Shown in pieces: positions 7,292 to 14,733 of a stretch of DNA of 42,181 bases (position 1 is its first letter; every line of letters starts with the position of its first letter). The notes beneath the pieces are model-generated. The model worked only from the letters and a program-made list of their open reading frames with translations, ran no database searches and was not told the origin of the DNA. This stretch comes from a virus, in the IMG/VR virus record IMGVR_UViG_3300009610_000049, positions 1 through 42,181 of that record, one strand, 5' to 3'. Made by a program: the position numbers and the translations under genes.

Positions 7292-9080
7292 GATGTATAG
7301 CCTCCCACCAGTTCTTTCCGGTTCCGGATAGCTCTAGGATTAGGGGGACTCTGAACCATGGGTAGCTATCACGTATGGCTTCCTGAATCCTGGCCCATAT
7401 AGGCTCCCAGTCTTCGGGCACTGACATACCGTAGCTATCGTGGGTATTCAGAAGTAGGCGGCCCTCACTACCCAATGCCTGTTCTATTAGCTGCCAGTTT
7501 CTTTTATTGATATCGGCGGCAGTAGCTTGCACTACAACGGCCTGCGCCTTATGATTGCTCATCCCATTAGGGAAGCGCAGTCGGCGGCCCATATAGGTTT
7601 CAATATACCCGAATTTGTCAGTCGTGGCACGGCAACGGCGAGCAAACCCACGGACACCCGGAAGCATATTATGATATTTGTCGATTAGCTCTTTAGCTTC
7701 GGGCCCGGACTCGCGGTAGCGGAAAACACTCTTCCCCTTCTTGAACTCTGCCCATTGCCATGGGAGCCCCAGTTTCATAGCCACAAGGCCATCACCGCAA
7801 CCCATGATAATAGATAGGTTCAGTTCCTTTGCATTCGGCTGGCCTGCATAGTGGGCCTTACGGGGGAGGCCGGTCATATCGGCTACGTATTGGTGAAAAT
7901 CCAGCATGGGGTCTTCGGCGAATGCGTCTAGTAGCTTTGCATTCTTCACCAGATGGGCGAATACCCGTACCTCAAAAGAGTGCATATCGCCATCTAGCCA
8001 TATCTGCCCCTCTTCCGGCAGGAAAATGGGCTTCACAATACAGGCCACTTCCTCATTGCGGGAGGGGATTTGTTGCATCGCTGGCTCGGTATAGCTAAAC
8101 CGGCCTGTACCTGTACCGCCATCCTCGCCCTTTGTCTGGTGGATACTGGGGTACACTCGCCCATTGATAGCGTTACTGAGGATATGGCCCCTTAGGAACG
8201 TGTCACGGGTCTTCTGTAGGGACCGGGTTTCCAGTATGCCAAGCGATAGGCTATCATTGATGCGCCTGAGGGCATCGGCGCTAAAGCTAGGTTCGCCACC
8301 GGGGGTAGACGGAAGAGGGGTGCCATACTGGGTGAACCATACCCCGTCAATCTGGCGTGGCTTATACAACGCGCGAACCTGCAACGGACTGTCTATGTTA
8401 AAGACGCATCCGGCATGTTCAAATAGCTTATTCTTATGCGCGTCGATCTGTGTAGTAAGCTTATCAACGGCTATGTGGGCGGCCTCTTCATCTACCCTAA
8501 TACCTCTCATTTCTGATCGGATAATGGTAGGCATTACAGAGGCTTCAAAGTCTACAATACGTTCGATCCCTTGTTCTTCAATTCGGCGCTGCTGATCTTG
8601 CCAAAGGTCGTGGCACAACTCGGCGTCAGGAATGGCATACGGGGTGACTACTTCCTTTGGAGCCAGATGGATTCGCCCGGCTTGTGCGGAACGGGTCGGC
8701 TTGCCCCCGAATAGCTCGGCTAGTTTAGTCCAGATTTCAGACTCTTTCTTGCGGCCTAGATACTTCTCCCCTTGATTGTCCAGAGAATAGCTAATCTCAT
8801 GCTCGTTTAGAAGGGTAGCCCGGATGACGGTATCTTGCATGCGCTCTAGTGGCATGTAGATACCGGCATTATGCGTCATGCGATAGTCATAACTTGCATT
8901 GTGGCACACTACCGGGATATCGCCAGTGCGATCCAGTATATTAAGGAATTCACCGGCCCCGTCTTCGCGTAGGTCGATATAGCGGGCTTCCTGTCCGGTT
9001 ACCTGCCACGAAACGCCTATAGCGCGGGAGTCTGCACTAAGGCCGGTAGATTCAGTGTCTACAGCGAGAATATCGGGCAT
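7281..9080 (-). CDS. Family A DNA polymerase with 3'-5' exonuclease
   Basis: 599 residues, compact like other phage Pol I enzymes. The exonuclease begins at once with LAVDTES (Asp8, Glu10) and continues with VCHNASYDYR. Polymerase motifs: GTGTGRFSYTEPAMQQIPSR; motif A DMHSFEVR (catalytic Asp, near 365); motif B KELNLSIIMGCG (near 420), where the usual NFGxxYG is changed to NLSIIMG; and motif C THDSYG (near 547), where the usual HDE is HDS. There is no 5'-3' exonuclease domain. It replicates the phage genome together with the adjacent primase-helicase. The start overlaps the upstream stop (TAATG). Confidence 0.9.
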   Translation of the reverse strand: MPDILAVDTESTGLSADSRAIGVSWQVTGQEARYIDLREDGAGEFLNILDRTGDIPVVCHNASYDYRMTHNAGIYMPLERMQDTVIRATLLNEHEISYSLDNQGEKYLGRKKESEIWTKLAELFGGKPTRSAQAGRIHLAPKEVVTPYAIPDAELCHDLWQDQQRRIEEQGIERIVDFEASVMPTIIRSEMRGIRVDEEAAHIAVDKLTTQIDAHKNKLFEHAGCVFNIDSPLQVRALYKPRQIDGVWFTQYGTPLPSTPGGEPSFSADALRRINDSLSLGILETRSLQKTRDTFLRGHILSNAINGRVYPSIHQTKGEDGGTGTGRFSYTEPAMQQIPSRNEEVACIVKPIFLPEEGQIWLDGDMHSFEVRVFAHLVKNAKLLDAFAEDPMLDFHQYVADMTGLPRKAHYAGQPNAKELNLSIIMGCGDGLVAMKLGLPWQWAEFKKGKSVFRYRESGPEAKELIDKYHNMLPGVRGFARRCRATTDKFGYIETYMGRRLRFPNGMSNHKAQAVVVQATAADINKRNWQLIEQALGSEGRLLLNTHDSYGMSVPEDWEPIWARIQEAIRDSYPWFRVPLILELSGTGKNWWEAIHHGT

Positions 9081-9355
9081 TATTTCTTGGCTGCTTGACG
9101 GGCTTCGTATCTTTCTCTTGTTTCCCTCTCCAGCATATGCTTATTGCGCATCATATCTTCATAGTTTTCTTCGTATCCTTCTAGCCATTCCAGCGCCGCA
9201 GTAGCAATGTCGTTAGCGTCCTCTGCTAATTCCTCTGCGCTAAAACGGAATTTATCTGCCTCTTCATCCCTTTCATTAAGGAGTCTAACACTTCCGGTCA
9301 AAGCAGCGGCCATGAATAGCTTATATGCTTCTACCTTTTCCTCTTTCAGTAGCAT
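9080..9355 (-). CDS. Hypothetical acidic helical protein
   Basis: 91 residues from the chosen ATG, which has GAGG eight bases upstream; a longer frame to 9421 lacks such a site. The protein is highly charged and helical (EEKVEAYKLFMAA, RFSAEELAEDANDIATAALEWL, then Glu/Arg-rich coiled-coil-like sequence ending RQAAKK). Its stop overlaps the polymerase start (TAATG), so translation is coupled and a role in replication, such as a polymerase accessory, is possible. Family not recognised. Confidence 0.65.
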   Translation of the reverse strand: MLLKEEKVEAYKLFMAAALTGSVRLLNERDEEADKFRFSAEELAEDANDIATAALEWLEGYEENYEDMMRNKHMLERETRERYEARQAAKK

Positions 9356-9365
9356 GATTATATCC

Positions 9366-9710
9366 TCAATGTTGCGCGTGGCTAGGGGCCTCTTGCATTG
9401 CCTCTGCCATACACACGTCAAAGTTATAGTGAATCGTAGCCTCTAGATGATGGCGCATTCTACGCTGCACAGTTAGAGGAACCTTCGGAGCATGGTGCAT
9501 ACGAACCGTAGCCGGAATCTTCATCATTACTGCGGTAGTGTCTGCCCATTCCAGCACGGTCTTAAACGCGGCTCGCTTGTCCATATATTCGCGCTGTTCC
9601 AGCTTGTAACCAGACAGGCGGATATGCAGGCCACGGGAATCAAGAATGCAGCAAAATTCCCAACGCTTTTTCTCAAACTGCGATAGCACTTCTAGCACTT
9701 CAATACGCAT
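9366..9710 (-). CDS. Hypothetical protein
   Basis: 114 residues, no signal or membrane segment. The N-terminal half has an alternating pattern (MRIEVLEVLSQFEKKRWEFCCILDSRG), followed by a basic, His-rich C-terminal half. It lies between a terminator and the polymerase-accessory gene within the replication cluster. No family recognised. Confidence 0.6.
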   Translation of the reverse strand: MRIEVLEVLSQFEKKRWEFCCILDSRGLHIRLSGYKLEQREYMDKRAAFKTVLEWADTTAVMMKIPATVRMHHAPKVPLTVQRRMRHHLEATIHYNFDVCMAEAMQEAPSHAQH

Positions 9711-9720
9711 AGCACGCCCC

Positions 9721-9763
9721 TGAAAATAAAAGCCCGGACACCCCGGACAAGCCGGGGGCCGGG
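9721..9763 (-). terminator. Rho-independent terminator after the ssDNA-binding-like gene
   Basis: GC-rich hairpin at 9733-9763: outer arms CCCGG/CCGGG, inner arms CCCCGG/CCGGGG, loop ACAAG. On the leftward strand it is followed by CTTTTATTTT. It is 10 bp past the stop at 9773. It probably lets the abundant upstream protein be made in excess over the polymerase genes beyond it. Confidence 0.78.
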
Positions 9764-9772
9764 TTGTGGAAA

Positions 9773-10516
9773 TCAGATCACAGCGGAGTCAATCTCTTCT
9801 TCGGCTTCGTCCAGCGTTCCATAGGCCACGGCACGCTCGCCAGCCTTGATGGCATTGAACAGGGTTTCAGCACGGCGGTAGATGCCTTCCGAAACGTAGC
9901 CAAGTGGCTTCACTTCGTAGCTGTAGTATTCACCCTTTTTGCCCTTCTCTTCGATGGCACGAAGGCGGTAGGCTTTGGAGAACCGATCCCCCGGATTCAT
10001 CTGCACCAGAGCATTGAGCTTCCGGCTAACCTTGAGCTTGGAACGGGACCAAGACAAAACGGCCTCTTCCAAAGCGCCGTCATCGCGGACCACGTAAACG
10101 AAGTTAACGGCATGCAAGTTAACCTCATGGTCTTCCGGCGATTCCAGCTTGTCACGCTCGGCTTCGGCCTCTTCCTCAGTCGCGTAAGTGCCGACGAATC
10201 CGCCACCACTCTTACGGCTCTGCCAGATGATCCATTCCTTACGGAAGACGATGGGGATAAACACAATCTCCCCGCCGTACAATTCGCCAGAAATGGTATT
10301 GAAGATGACACCCTGTTCAGCCCCTTCGATATACTTGGGGTCGCTCTTCTTGATTTGCGGGCTAAGTGCCTGCAAGACTTCGATTCGCGGGAGGGTAATA
10401 TCATCCTGCGTTACGTCTTCCGAACCACGGCGGGATTCCGGGTCCAGATACGCGGGGCGGTCGCTGGTCACCATAGCGCCGATATTTTCGTTCTTTTTCA
10501 GTTCGCTCTTAGCCAT
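9773..10516 (-). CDS. Putative single-stranded DNA-binding protein
   Basis: 247 residues from the ATG that has AAGGA at good spacing; another ATG two codons upstream is badly placed for it. A polar N-terminus is followed by a beta-rich core (IVFIPIVFRKEWIIW, VNFVYVVRDDG, YYSYEVKPLG). The C-terminus is acidic (TLDEAEEEIDSAVI), like the protein-interacting tails of phage ssDNA-binding proteins such as the T7 gp2.5 type. It lies among replication genes and is followed by a strong terminator, in keeping with an abundant product. The assignment rests on layout and context, not on a diagnostic motif. Confidence 0.55.
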   Translation of the reverse strand: MAKSELKKNENIGAMVTSDRPAYLDPESRRGSEDVTQDDITLPRIEVLQALSPQIKKSDPKYIEGAEQGVIFNTISGELYGGEIVFIPIVFRKEWIIWQSRKSGGGFVGTYATEEEAEAERDKLESPEDHEVNLHAVNFVYVVRDDGALEEAVLSWSRSKLKVSRKLNALVQMNPGDRFSKAYRLRAIEEKGKKGEYYSYEVKPLGYVSEGIYRRAETLFNAIKAGERAVAYGTLDEAEEEIDSAVI

Positions 10517-10548
10517 TGTCATTCCTTAGTTAGTAGTGTAGCAGATAC

Positions 10549-10947
10549 TTACGCTTTATAGATCACCGCTCTGCTAAACGGTGTCAGCTTCAAAACCTCA
10601 TCTTCGGGCAGCAATTCCGGGTCACCCTTAGCAAGCTGTTCCTTGCAAAAGGCTTTCAGGGTTTGCGCGTTGACGGTGGGCACAATCATGGCCTCGTTAT
10701 CAGTCTCTTCCAGCCACGTATGCAGACCGGCCTTATTCTTCACGGTGACATACAGGTCAGACGTGAGGGTGCAACGCCCGAATCCGCCAGTCATGGAACG
10801 GATATCCTCTTCGGCCATTTCGGACGGTATCAGATTCAGGCGCAGATCATCGTACTCTTTTTGTAGGGGCTTTTTCTGTTCGTCCAGATCATCCAGTTCA
10901 TCCCCCAATTCCTTCATGCGTTCAATCAGATCGGTGAGCTTACTCAT
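10549..10947 (-). CDS. Hypothetical protein with N-terminal coiled coil
   Basis: 132 residues from the chosen ATG (MSKLTDLIERMKELG); the frame is open further upstream, but the start here lies just after a consensus promoter. Residues 1-40 are a strong heptad-like coiled coil (ERMKELGDELDDLDEQKKPLQKEYDDL). The rest is a small alpha/beta region (CTLTSDLYVTVKNKAGLHTWLEE, LKAFCKEQLAKGDPELLP). It lies between the SNF2-type helicase and the ssDNA-binding-like protein, so a recombination or replication accessory role is likely. Family not recognised. Confidence 0.65.
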   Translation of the reverse strand: MSKLTDLIERMKELGDELDDLDEQKKPLQKEYDDLRLNLIPSEMAEEDIRSMTGGFGRCTLTSDLYVTVKNKAGLHTWLEETDNEAMIVPTVNAQTLKAFCKEQLAKGDPELLPEDEVLKLTPFSRAVIYKA

Positions 10948-10975
10948 TGTGACATTCTCGATGGGCGGCAGGGTC

Positions 10976-11006
10976 ATTATACAACATAGCCCGACTAGCT
11001 TGTCAA
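10976..11006 (-). promoter_or_regulatory. Consensus sigma-70 promoter for the replication genes
   Basis: On the leftward strand TTGACA (11001-11006) and TATAAT (10976-10981) are both perfect, with a long 19-bp spacer. The -35 hexamer contains the TGA stop codon of the helicase gene. Transcription would start near 10969, about 22 bp before the ATG at 10947. Confidence 0.65.
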
Positions 11007-12565
11007 GCCTCGTCGAACATAGCGAGCAACGCACGCGGATTCTCCAACGATTGTGATACGAATGTAGCGAGGGTCTTTTTGCCCTCTGCTATTTCCTTCA
11101 TATGCTTGTCAAGCATGACATTCATTAGCAGGTCAATAACCATGGTCGGCTCATCCTGCCCAATTCGATCAATGCGCTTCTCAGATTGCACCAGTTCTTC
11201 AAAGTTAAAAGTGCCTGAGTATCTTACCATAAGTTTACCGGCCGTCATAGTGAATCCACGGCTGCCTCGCGCGTATGTCGAAACAATGATCCGCACGTCT
11301 GGATCGGTCTGAAAGCGGTTAACGGTATCAATCGGCGGTTCGATATCTGGGTCCAGTCGAACGGCTCCATAATCCAATAGTGCTTTATGGATCAATTTAA
11401 CCTCTGGCACGAATCGGCAGAATACAACAATCTTCTGCCCGGTGCCTTCGACTATCTCTTTCAACTCTTCCAGCTTTGGATTGTGTTCAAGCGGTACAAT
11501 GCCCCCCAGATCGGTAGCAAAATGCCCACCGATAATCTGCGCGCCACGGGTATAGAATGACAGGGCATTTTCGACTGACAACGATTCATTATCAAGCATC
11601 GTCATCATCTGGGTTTTCAGTTCTTTCAATAGCCTCTTCTGTTCCGGCGATGCCCTAACCTCACGAACTTCATGCGCCTGCGGGGGCAAGTCTACGGGGT
11701 TCGTAACGGTATGAGTAAAGGGTTCGATAGTGGCTAGCAGTTCATTCATATTCTGATAGCCAATAATCTGTTTGCCTTCAAAGCCTCCCATGACACAGTA
11801 ACGATTGCGGAAACTGTAATAGGATTTGAACCCTAGAATCCTGGGGTCAAGAAACTGGAATTGACTATACAAATCCCCTACGCCTTTGGTAATGGGCGTT
11901 CCCGTAAGGATATTGTTAACCACAGTTTTAGCCCCTAGCTCCTGTACTACTTCGGAGCGACGGGCCTTGAAGTTTTTGATTGATTGGGATTCGTCAATCC
12001 CTAGTGCCAGATGATCGTGCAAGCGATGGCGCAGACGGTCAGGAAGCGAGCCAGCCTGTAGGGAGCTAATCCCAAAGACTTCCATCTTCTCGTTAATGCC
12101 CGGAGCCCATAGGCGCATTTGCTCGTGCCAATTGCCCGTTAGAGTGTTAGGGCAAAACATCCAGCCTTCGGCAATCCGGCCCTCTAGCAAATACTGGGAC
12201 CACAGTTCTAGGACAGTGCGGGACTTGCCGGAGCCCATTTCGTGAAAGAATGCAAATGCCCTTTTACCATAGCTCTTATCTAGGGCTTCGCGTTGATGCG
12301 AAAGAAGGCCGGTAGGATCGGCGGGAAAGCGATTAGGGGCCAAAAGCCCCCCTACATTCCGCGAGGGTACAGGGCTGGCGGCCTCCCATGCCTGCGCACT
12401 AAATTCTGGGCGCGTGAAATTGGCCCGGAGATAATGCTTGTTTGCAGCATTGACAGATAGCCTCCAATATCGCTTGGAGGCTAGGTATTTACGTTCAGGC
12501 GCACCCCTCGCCCTAGCAGACCATTTACCGGGCAGAATAAAAGAGTCTTTATCCAGTAGAATCAT
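11003..12565 (-). CDS. SNF2-type superfamily 2 helicase
   Basis: 520 residues. ATP-dependent DNA translocase/helicase. Walker A is HEMGSGKS near residue 110 (motif I), preceded by a Q-motif-like HQREALDKSY. Motif II appears as GIDESQ, motif III as LTGTPI, motif V as STYARGSRGF and motif VI as QSEKRIDRIGQ, the order and spacing of SNF2/Rad54-like enzymes. Probably remodels or unwinds DNA in replication or recombination. The start chosen gives an ATGA overlap with the upstream gene; an ATG three codons earlier exists. Confidence 0.88.
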   Translation of the reverse strand: MILLDKDSFILPGKWSARARGAPERKYLASKRYWRLSVNAANKHYLRANFTRPEFSAQAWEAASPVPSRNVGGLLAPNRFPADPTGLLSHQREALDKSYGKRAFAFFHEMGSGKSRTVLELWSQYLLEGRIAEGWMFCPNTLTGNWHEQMRLWAPGINEKMEVFGISSLQAGSLPDRLRHRLHDHLALGIDESQSIKNFKARRSEVVQELGAKTVVNNILTGTPITKGVGDLYSQFQFLDPRILGFKSYYSFRNRYCVMGGFEGKQIIGYQNMNELLATIEPFTHTVTNPVDLPPQAHEVREVRASPEQKRLLKELKTQMMTMLDNESLSVENALSFYTRGAQIIGGHFATDLGGIVPLEHNPKLEELKEIVEGTGQKIVVFCRFVPEVKLIHKALLDYGAVRLDPDIEPPIDTVNRFQTDPDVRIIVSTYARGSRGFTMTAGKLMVRYSGTFNFEELVQSEKRIDRIGQDEPTMVIDLLMNVMLDKHMKEIAEGKKTLATFVSQSLENPRALLAMFDEA

Positions 12566-12792
12566 GGTGGGCAAACCTCTTCCGTATCGTCGTCTTCAAA
12601 CGTTACTTCACGGATAGCCACTTGTTTATGGCAACGGGGGCACATAATAGGACTTCCATTTATGGGCCTTCTACCAGTCTCCACTAGGATGAAGTCATTA
12701 GACTGAACTAGCATGCCCGGAATGGCGCAGAAATTGGGGTCTACTGCGGTAGCGATGTGGCCCCCGCAATGCTTATGAAGCATCCTAATCAT
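12562..12792 (-). CDS. Small zinc-ribbon-like protein
   Basis: 76 residues. Potential metal ligands are an early HCGGH (residues 8-12), a lone Cys near 22 and a CPRCH knuckle near 51-55, followed by an acidic tail (EDDDTEEVCPP). The ATGA overlaps on both sides show it is translated in series with the helicase gene and the upstream gene. It may bind nucleic acid or act as a helicase partner; no family was recognised. Confidence 0.65.
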   Translation of the reverse strand: MIRMLHKHCGGHIATAVDPNFCAIPGMLVQSNDFILVETGRRPINGSPIMCPRCHKQVAIREVTFEDDDTEEVCPP

Positions 12793-12995
12793 ATACCGTG
12801 CCCTCTTTTGATTAGTTTACAGGGGCCTTTCCGACACTCCATACAGGTTCTAGGGGTCGGTAGCCCTCTCCCCCGCATTTGGATAGAGCATTGAAACTGG
12901 CGGGAATTAATCGCTATCCGTTGCAGAATTATAGCGACGATTTTACCACAACTGAGCCAGCGCGTATCATTCGACATTGGCCCATCTTCGCTCAT
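12789..12995 (-). CDS. Small Cys-containing basic protein
   Basis: 68 residues with ATGA overlaps at both ends. Cys residues occur at SCGK, FQCSIQ, TCMECRKGPC and the protein is basic near the C-terminus. The CMEC-x4-C cluster suggests a half zinc finger. Part of a run of very small, tightly coupled genes typical of early phage regions. Function unknown. Confidence 0.55.
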   Translation of the reverse strand: MSEDGPMSNDTRWLSCGKIVAIILQRIAINSRQFQCSIQMRGRGLPTPRTCMECRKGPCKLIKRGHGI

Positions 12996-13243
12996 GCCAG
13001 ATCGGGTTTTATGGCAGGCTTGAAAAAACGCTTAAACTTCTGGCAAAATGAGTTATGATAACGGTTGTGCAAATCCTGATACCGGGAACCCAGTTCCCGA
13101 TAGTCTAGGATTAGCTTCGTCTTGTCATTGGCACAATTGCGGATGCAATCCGCTATGTCCTGTAGCTGGTCAGCCCGTTCCGGGTGCATCGCTTTCAGGT
13201 GCATAAGAGCTAGGTAGGAAGTACCTGAATCCATAGCAGCCAT
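12992..13243 (-). CDS. Hypothetical helical protein
   Basis: 83 residues, mostly helical (LALMHLKAMHPERADQLQDIADCIRNC, then a Tyr/Arg/His-rich amphipathic stretch) with a basic end (FKRFFKPAIKPDLA). ATGA overlap with the next gene, one base from the previous one. Family not recognised. Confidence 0.55.
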   Translation of the reverse strand: MAAMDSGTSYLALMHLKAMHPERADQLQDIADCIRNCANDKTKLILDYRELGSRYQDLHNRYHNSFCQKFKRFFKPAIKPDLA

Positions 13244-13244
13244 T

Positions 13245-13511
13245 TTATGCCTCTACGCTAATGGGATGGGACTGGAACCGGCCTGCTTCGATATATCGCA
13301 GGAATGCAATAGAGGCAGCCAAACCACCGTTAACTCGATCCTCCCAGCCTAGGCCACATTCCTGAATCATGTAGCTACGCAAATCGGTATTATTTTCTCC
13401 GATTCTATGCGCTTCCGTAGCTAGTAGGGAAAGGGCCACGGCTACGCGATGCGCTCCGGTCACGGTCCCACATAGGTGAAAGATACGGTCTACGGTTGGG
13501 TGCTTATCCAT
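13245..13511 (-). CDS. Hypothetical small protein
   Basis: 88 residues, soluble and helical (AHRVAVALSLLATEAHRIGEN, GGLAASIAFLRYIEAGRF). Its start overlaps the end of the tiny membrane-protein gene at 13504. One base separates it from the next gene. No family recognised. Confidence 0.55.
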   Translation of the reverse strand: MDKHPTVDRIFHLCGTVTGAHRVAVALSLLATEAHRIGENNTDLRSYMIQECGLGWEDRVNGGLAASIAFLRYIEAGRFQSHPISVEA

Positions 13512-13605
13512 AAAAATGCCCTATGAAGTAGCCGAGGATTGCCCCGGCTACCAGTATGAAGAGGATTAGGAAAATCGTGGCTCGTTTGATATTGTTTCCG
13601 TACAC
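13504..13605 (-). CDS. 33-residue membrane protein, GTG start
   Basis: Starts at a GTG (13603-13605) with a perfect AGGAGG seven bases upstream and ends inside the next gene's start. The peptide is a short basic head (VYGNNIKRA) and one transmembrane helix (IFLILFILVAGAILGYFIG) with a Gly-x3-Gly pattern. Easily missed because of its length and start codon. Single-span micropeptides like this often regulate or depolarise membranes; the role here is unknown. Confidence 0.6.
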   Translation of the reverse strand: MYGNNIKRATIFLILFILVAGAILGYFIGHFYG

Positions 13606-13648
13606 GTCTAATCCTCCTGAACTATAATACCAAACCGATGGCCCTAAG

Positions 13649-14200
13649 TTACAGGCCAATGATTGCTACCCGGATATCACGGCCGCCATCGGGTACAGGC
13701 TCGCCGTTGCGCTGGGCTTCCTTCTGCTTACGAACGCGCGTGACTTTTGCTAGCACGGCTTCCTGTACCTTGACCTTGTGGTCTTCCGGCATATCCTTAG
13801 CAGCGTCTTCGATTGCATCTGCCAATTCGATTGTAGCCGTGCGAGGAACCGGCGAATTACGGGCCAGATTGCGCAGGCCGATAATCCATGCTTCGATGGG
13901 CGTATTAGCTATGACGTTATCCAATTCGTCATCCGTCACGAATTGCAGGCACGTATCCACGAGCCACGCGGGCAGGTGAACGTTCGTGAAATCGTCGCCA
14001 ATTTCGACAGTGAAAAGACGCCAGTCTGCCTGATCGGCGGGGCCGATATACGGCGACGTACAGGCGCAATAAACAACTGCCTTATCAAAATCGGCCTTGT
14101 TAATCAGGACGTGCCCTAGGCCATTCAAGACGATCAACGCGCGGACTTCTGCGAGGGTCTGGAACTCTTCTACGACTTCCTGAAAATTGACAGTTTCCAT
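13649..14200 (-). CDS. Hypothetical protein
   Basis: 183 residues, no signal or membrane segment. Start MNF-like region METVNFQEVVEEFQTL, then a mixed alpha/beta body with WRLFTVEIGDDFTNVHLPAWLVDTC in the middle and a basic C-terminal segment (KVTRVRKQKEAQRNG). TAATG overlap with the upstream gene. Together with the two genes before it, it forms a three-gene set behind the possible promoter at 14664-14692. No family recognised. Confidence 0.6.
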   Translation of the reverse strand: METVNFQEVVEEFQTLAEVRALIVLNGLGHVLINKADFDKAVVYCACTSPYIGPADQADWRLFTVEIGDDFTNVHLPAWLVDTCLQFVTDDELDNVIANTPIEAWIIGLRNLARNSPVPRTATIELADAIEDAAKDMPEDHKVKVQEAVLAKVTRVRKQKEAQRNGEPVPDGGRDIRVAIIGL

Positions 14201-14442
14201 TATTGCGATTCTCCGATGATTGCAGCAGTGAGCGGGGCGGATGAGTTGCTATCCAGTTCAGTGAGAACTGCAATAGCGGTTTTGAACGGCTCGGCATCGT
14301 CCGGTTTGATATTCGGGAAGAGCCTGCTATTCTCTGCGACTTCGCAGATAAGGGCCGCCCCCAAAATCAGGCGGTCAACGTCGGTCATGCCGATACGCGC
14401 AACAATGGCGGCGGCAAACTCATGTTTATGAAGCGGATTCAT
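14200..14442 (-). CDS. Hypothetical small protein
   Basis: 80 residues from the ATG that overlaps the upstream stop (TAATG); a start four codons earlier is less likely. Helical and acidic (KHEFAAAIVARIGMTDVDRLILGAALICEVAENSRLF, then an acidic C-terminus). Stop overlaps the next start. No family recognised. Confidence 0.55.
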   Translation of the reverse strand: MNPLHKHEFAAAIVARIGMTDVDRLILGAALICEVAENSRLFPNIKPDDAEPFKTAIAVLTELDSNSSAPLTAAIIGESQ

Positions 14443-14636
14443 TAGCGCCCCCAAGCGGCGGATTTGTTGCGGCGGATGGTCTGAGCTAGTGCTGGGATAT
14501 CCGTCAGCACTGGGAGGGGTGGCACGATACCATTAACTACCATGCGAGACTGCCAGAAATAACGGATAGCGTTTTCTATCTTTTCGCGCGTGTAATGTTG
14601 GGCAGCTAAAGACGTGCGAATCACTGAGCGGCACAT
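14442..14636 (-). CDS. Hypothetical small basic protein
   Basis: 64 residues, basic (RTSLAAQHYTREKIENAIRYFWQSRM, ending RRNKSAAWGR). The composition would suit a small nucleic-acid-binding or regulatory protein, but no helix-turn-helix was clear. First gene after the possible promoter at 14664-14692. Confidence 0.5.
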   Translation of the reverse strand: MCRSVIRTSLAAQHYTREKIENAIRYFWQSRMVVNGIVPPLPVLTDIPALAQTIRRNKSAAWGR

Positions 14637-14663
14637 GGGCGGGTTTCTCGGTTGCGGACGTTC

Positions 14664-14692
14664 ATCGTACAGCTAAAAGCATCCCCCGTCAA
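14664..14692 (-). promoter_or_regulatory. Possible leftward promoter, overlapping a hairpin
   Basis: Leftward TTGACG (14687-14692), 17 bp, TACGAT (14664-14669). The same stretch also forms a hairpin, CATCCCC (14680-14686) with GGGGATG (14703-14709), followed leftward by CTTTT. It could therefore end the transcript from the upstream gene and also start a new one. The two readings cannot be separated by eye. Confidence 0.45.
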
Positions 14693-14715
14693 TAGCTGAA
14701 CAGGGGATGAAGGCT

Positions 14716-14725
14716 ACCGTTCGTC
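14716..14725 (-). promoter_or_regulatory. GAYGAACGGT box, third genomic site
   Basis: Leftward GACGAACGGT, identical to the boxes at 19290-19299 and 19312-19321. It lies 23 bp upstream of the possible -35 at 14687-14692. A second half-site, GAACGG (14738-14743), makes a CCGTTC/GAACGG dyad spanning 14717-14743. Confidence 0.45.
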
Positions 14726-14733
14726 GGATGGAT

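Noticed and set aside
9764-10561. Rightward 265-residue open frame
   Set aside because: Fully antisense to the ssDNA-binding-like gene, which has a good ribosome site, terminator and proper protein composition.
13606-13648. TATTAT/TATAGT as a leftward -10 before the 33-residue gene
   Set aside because: No matching -35 hexamer at normal spacing, though expression from the upstream transcript is sufficient.
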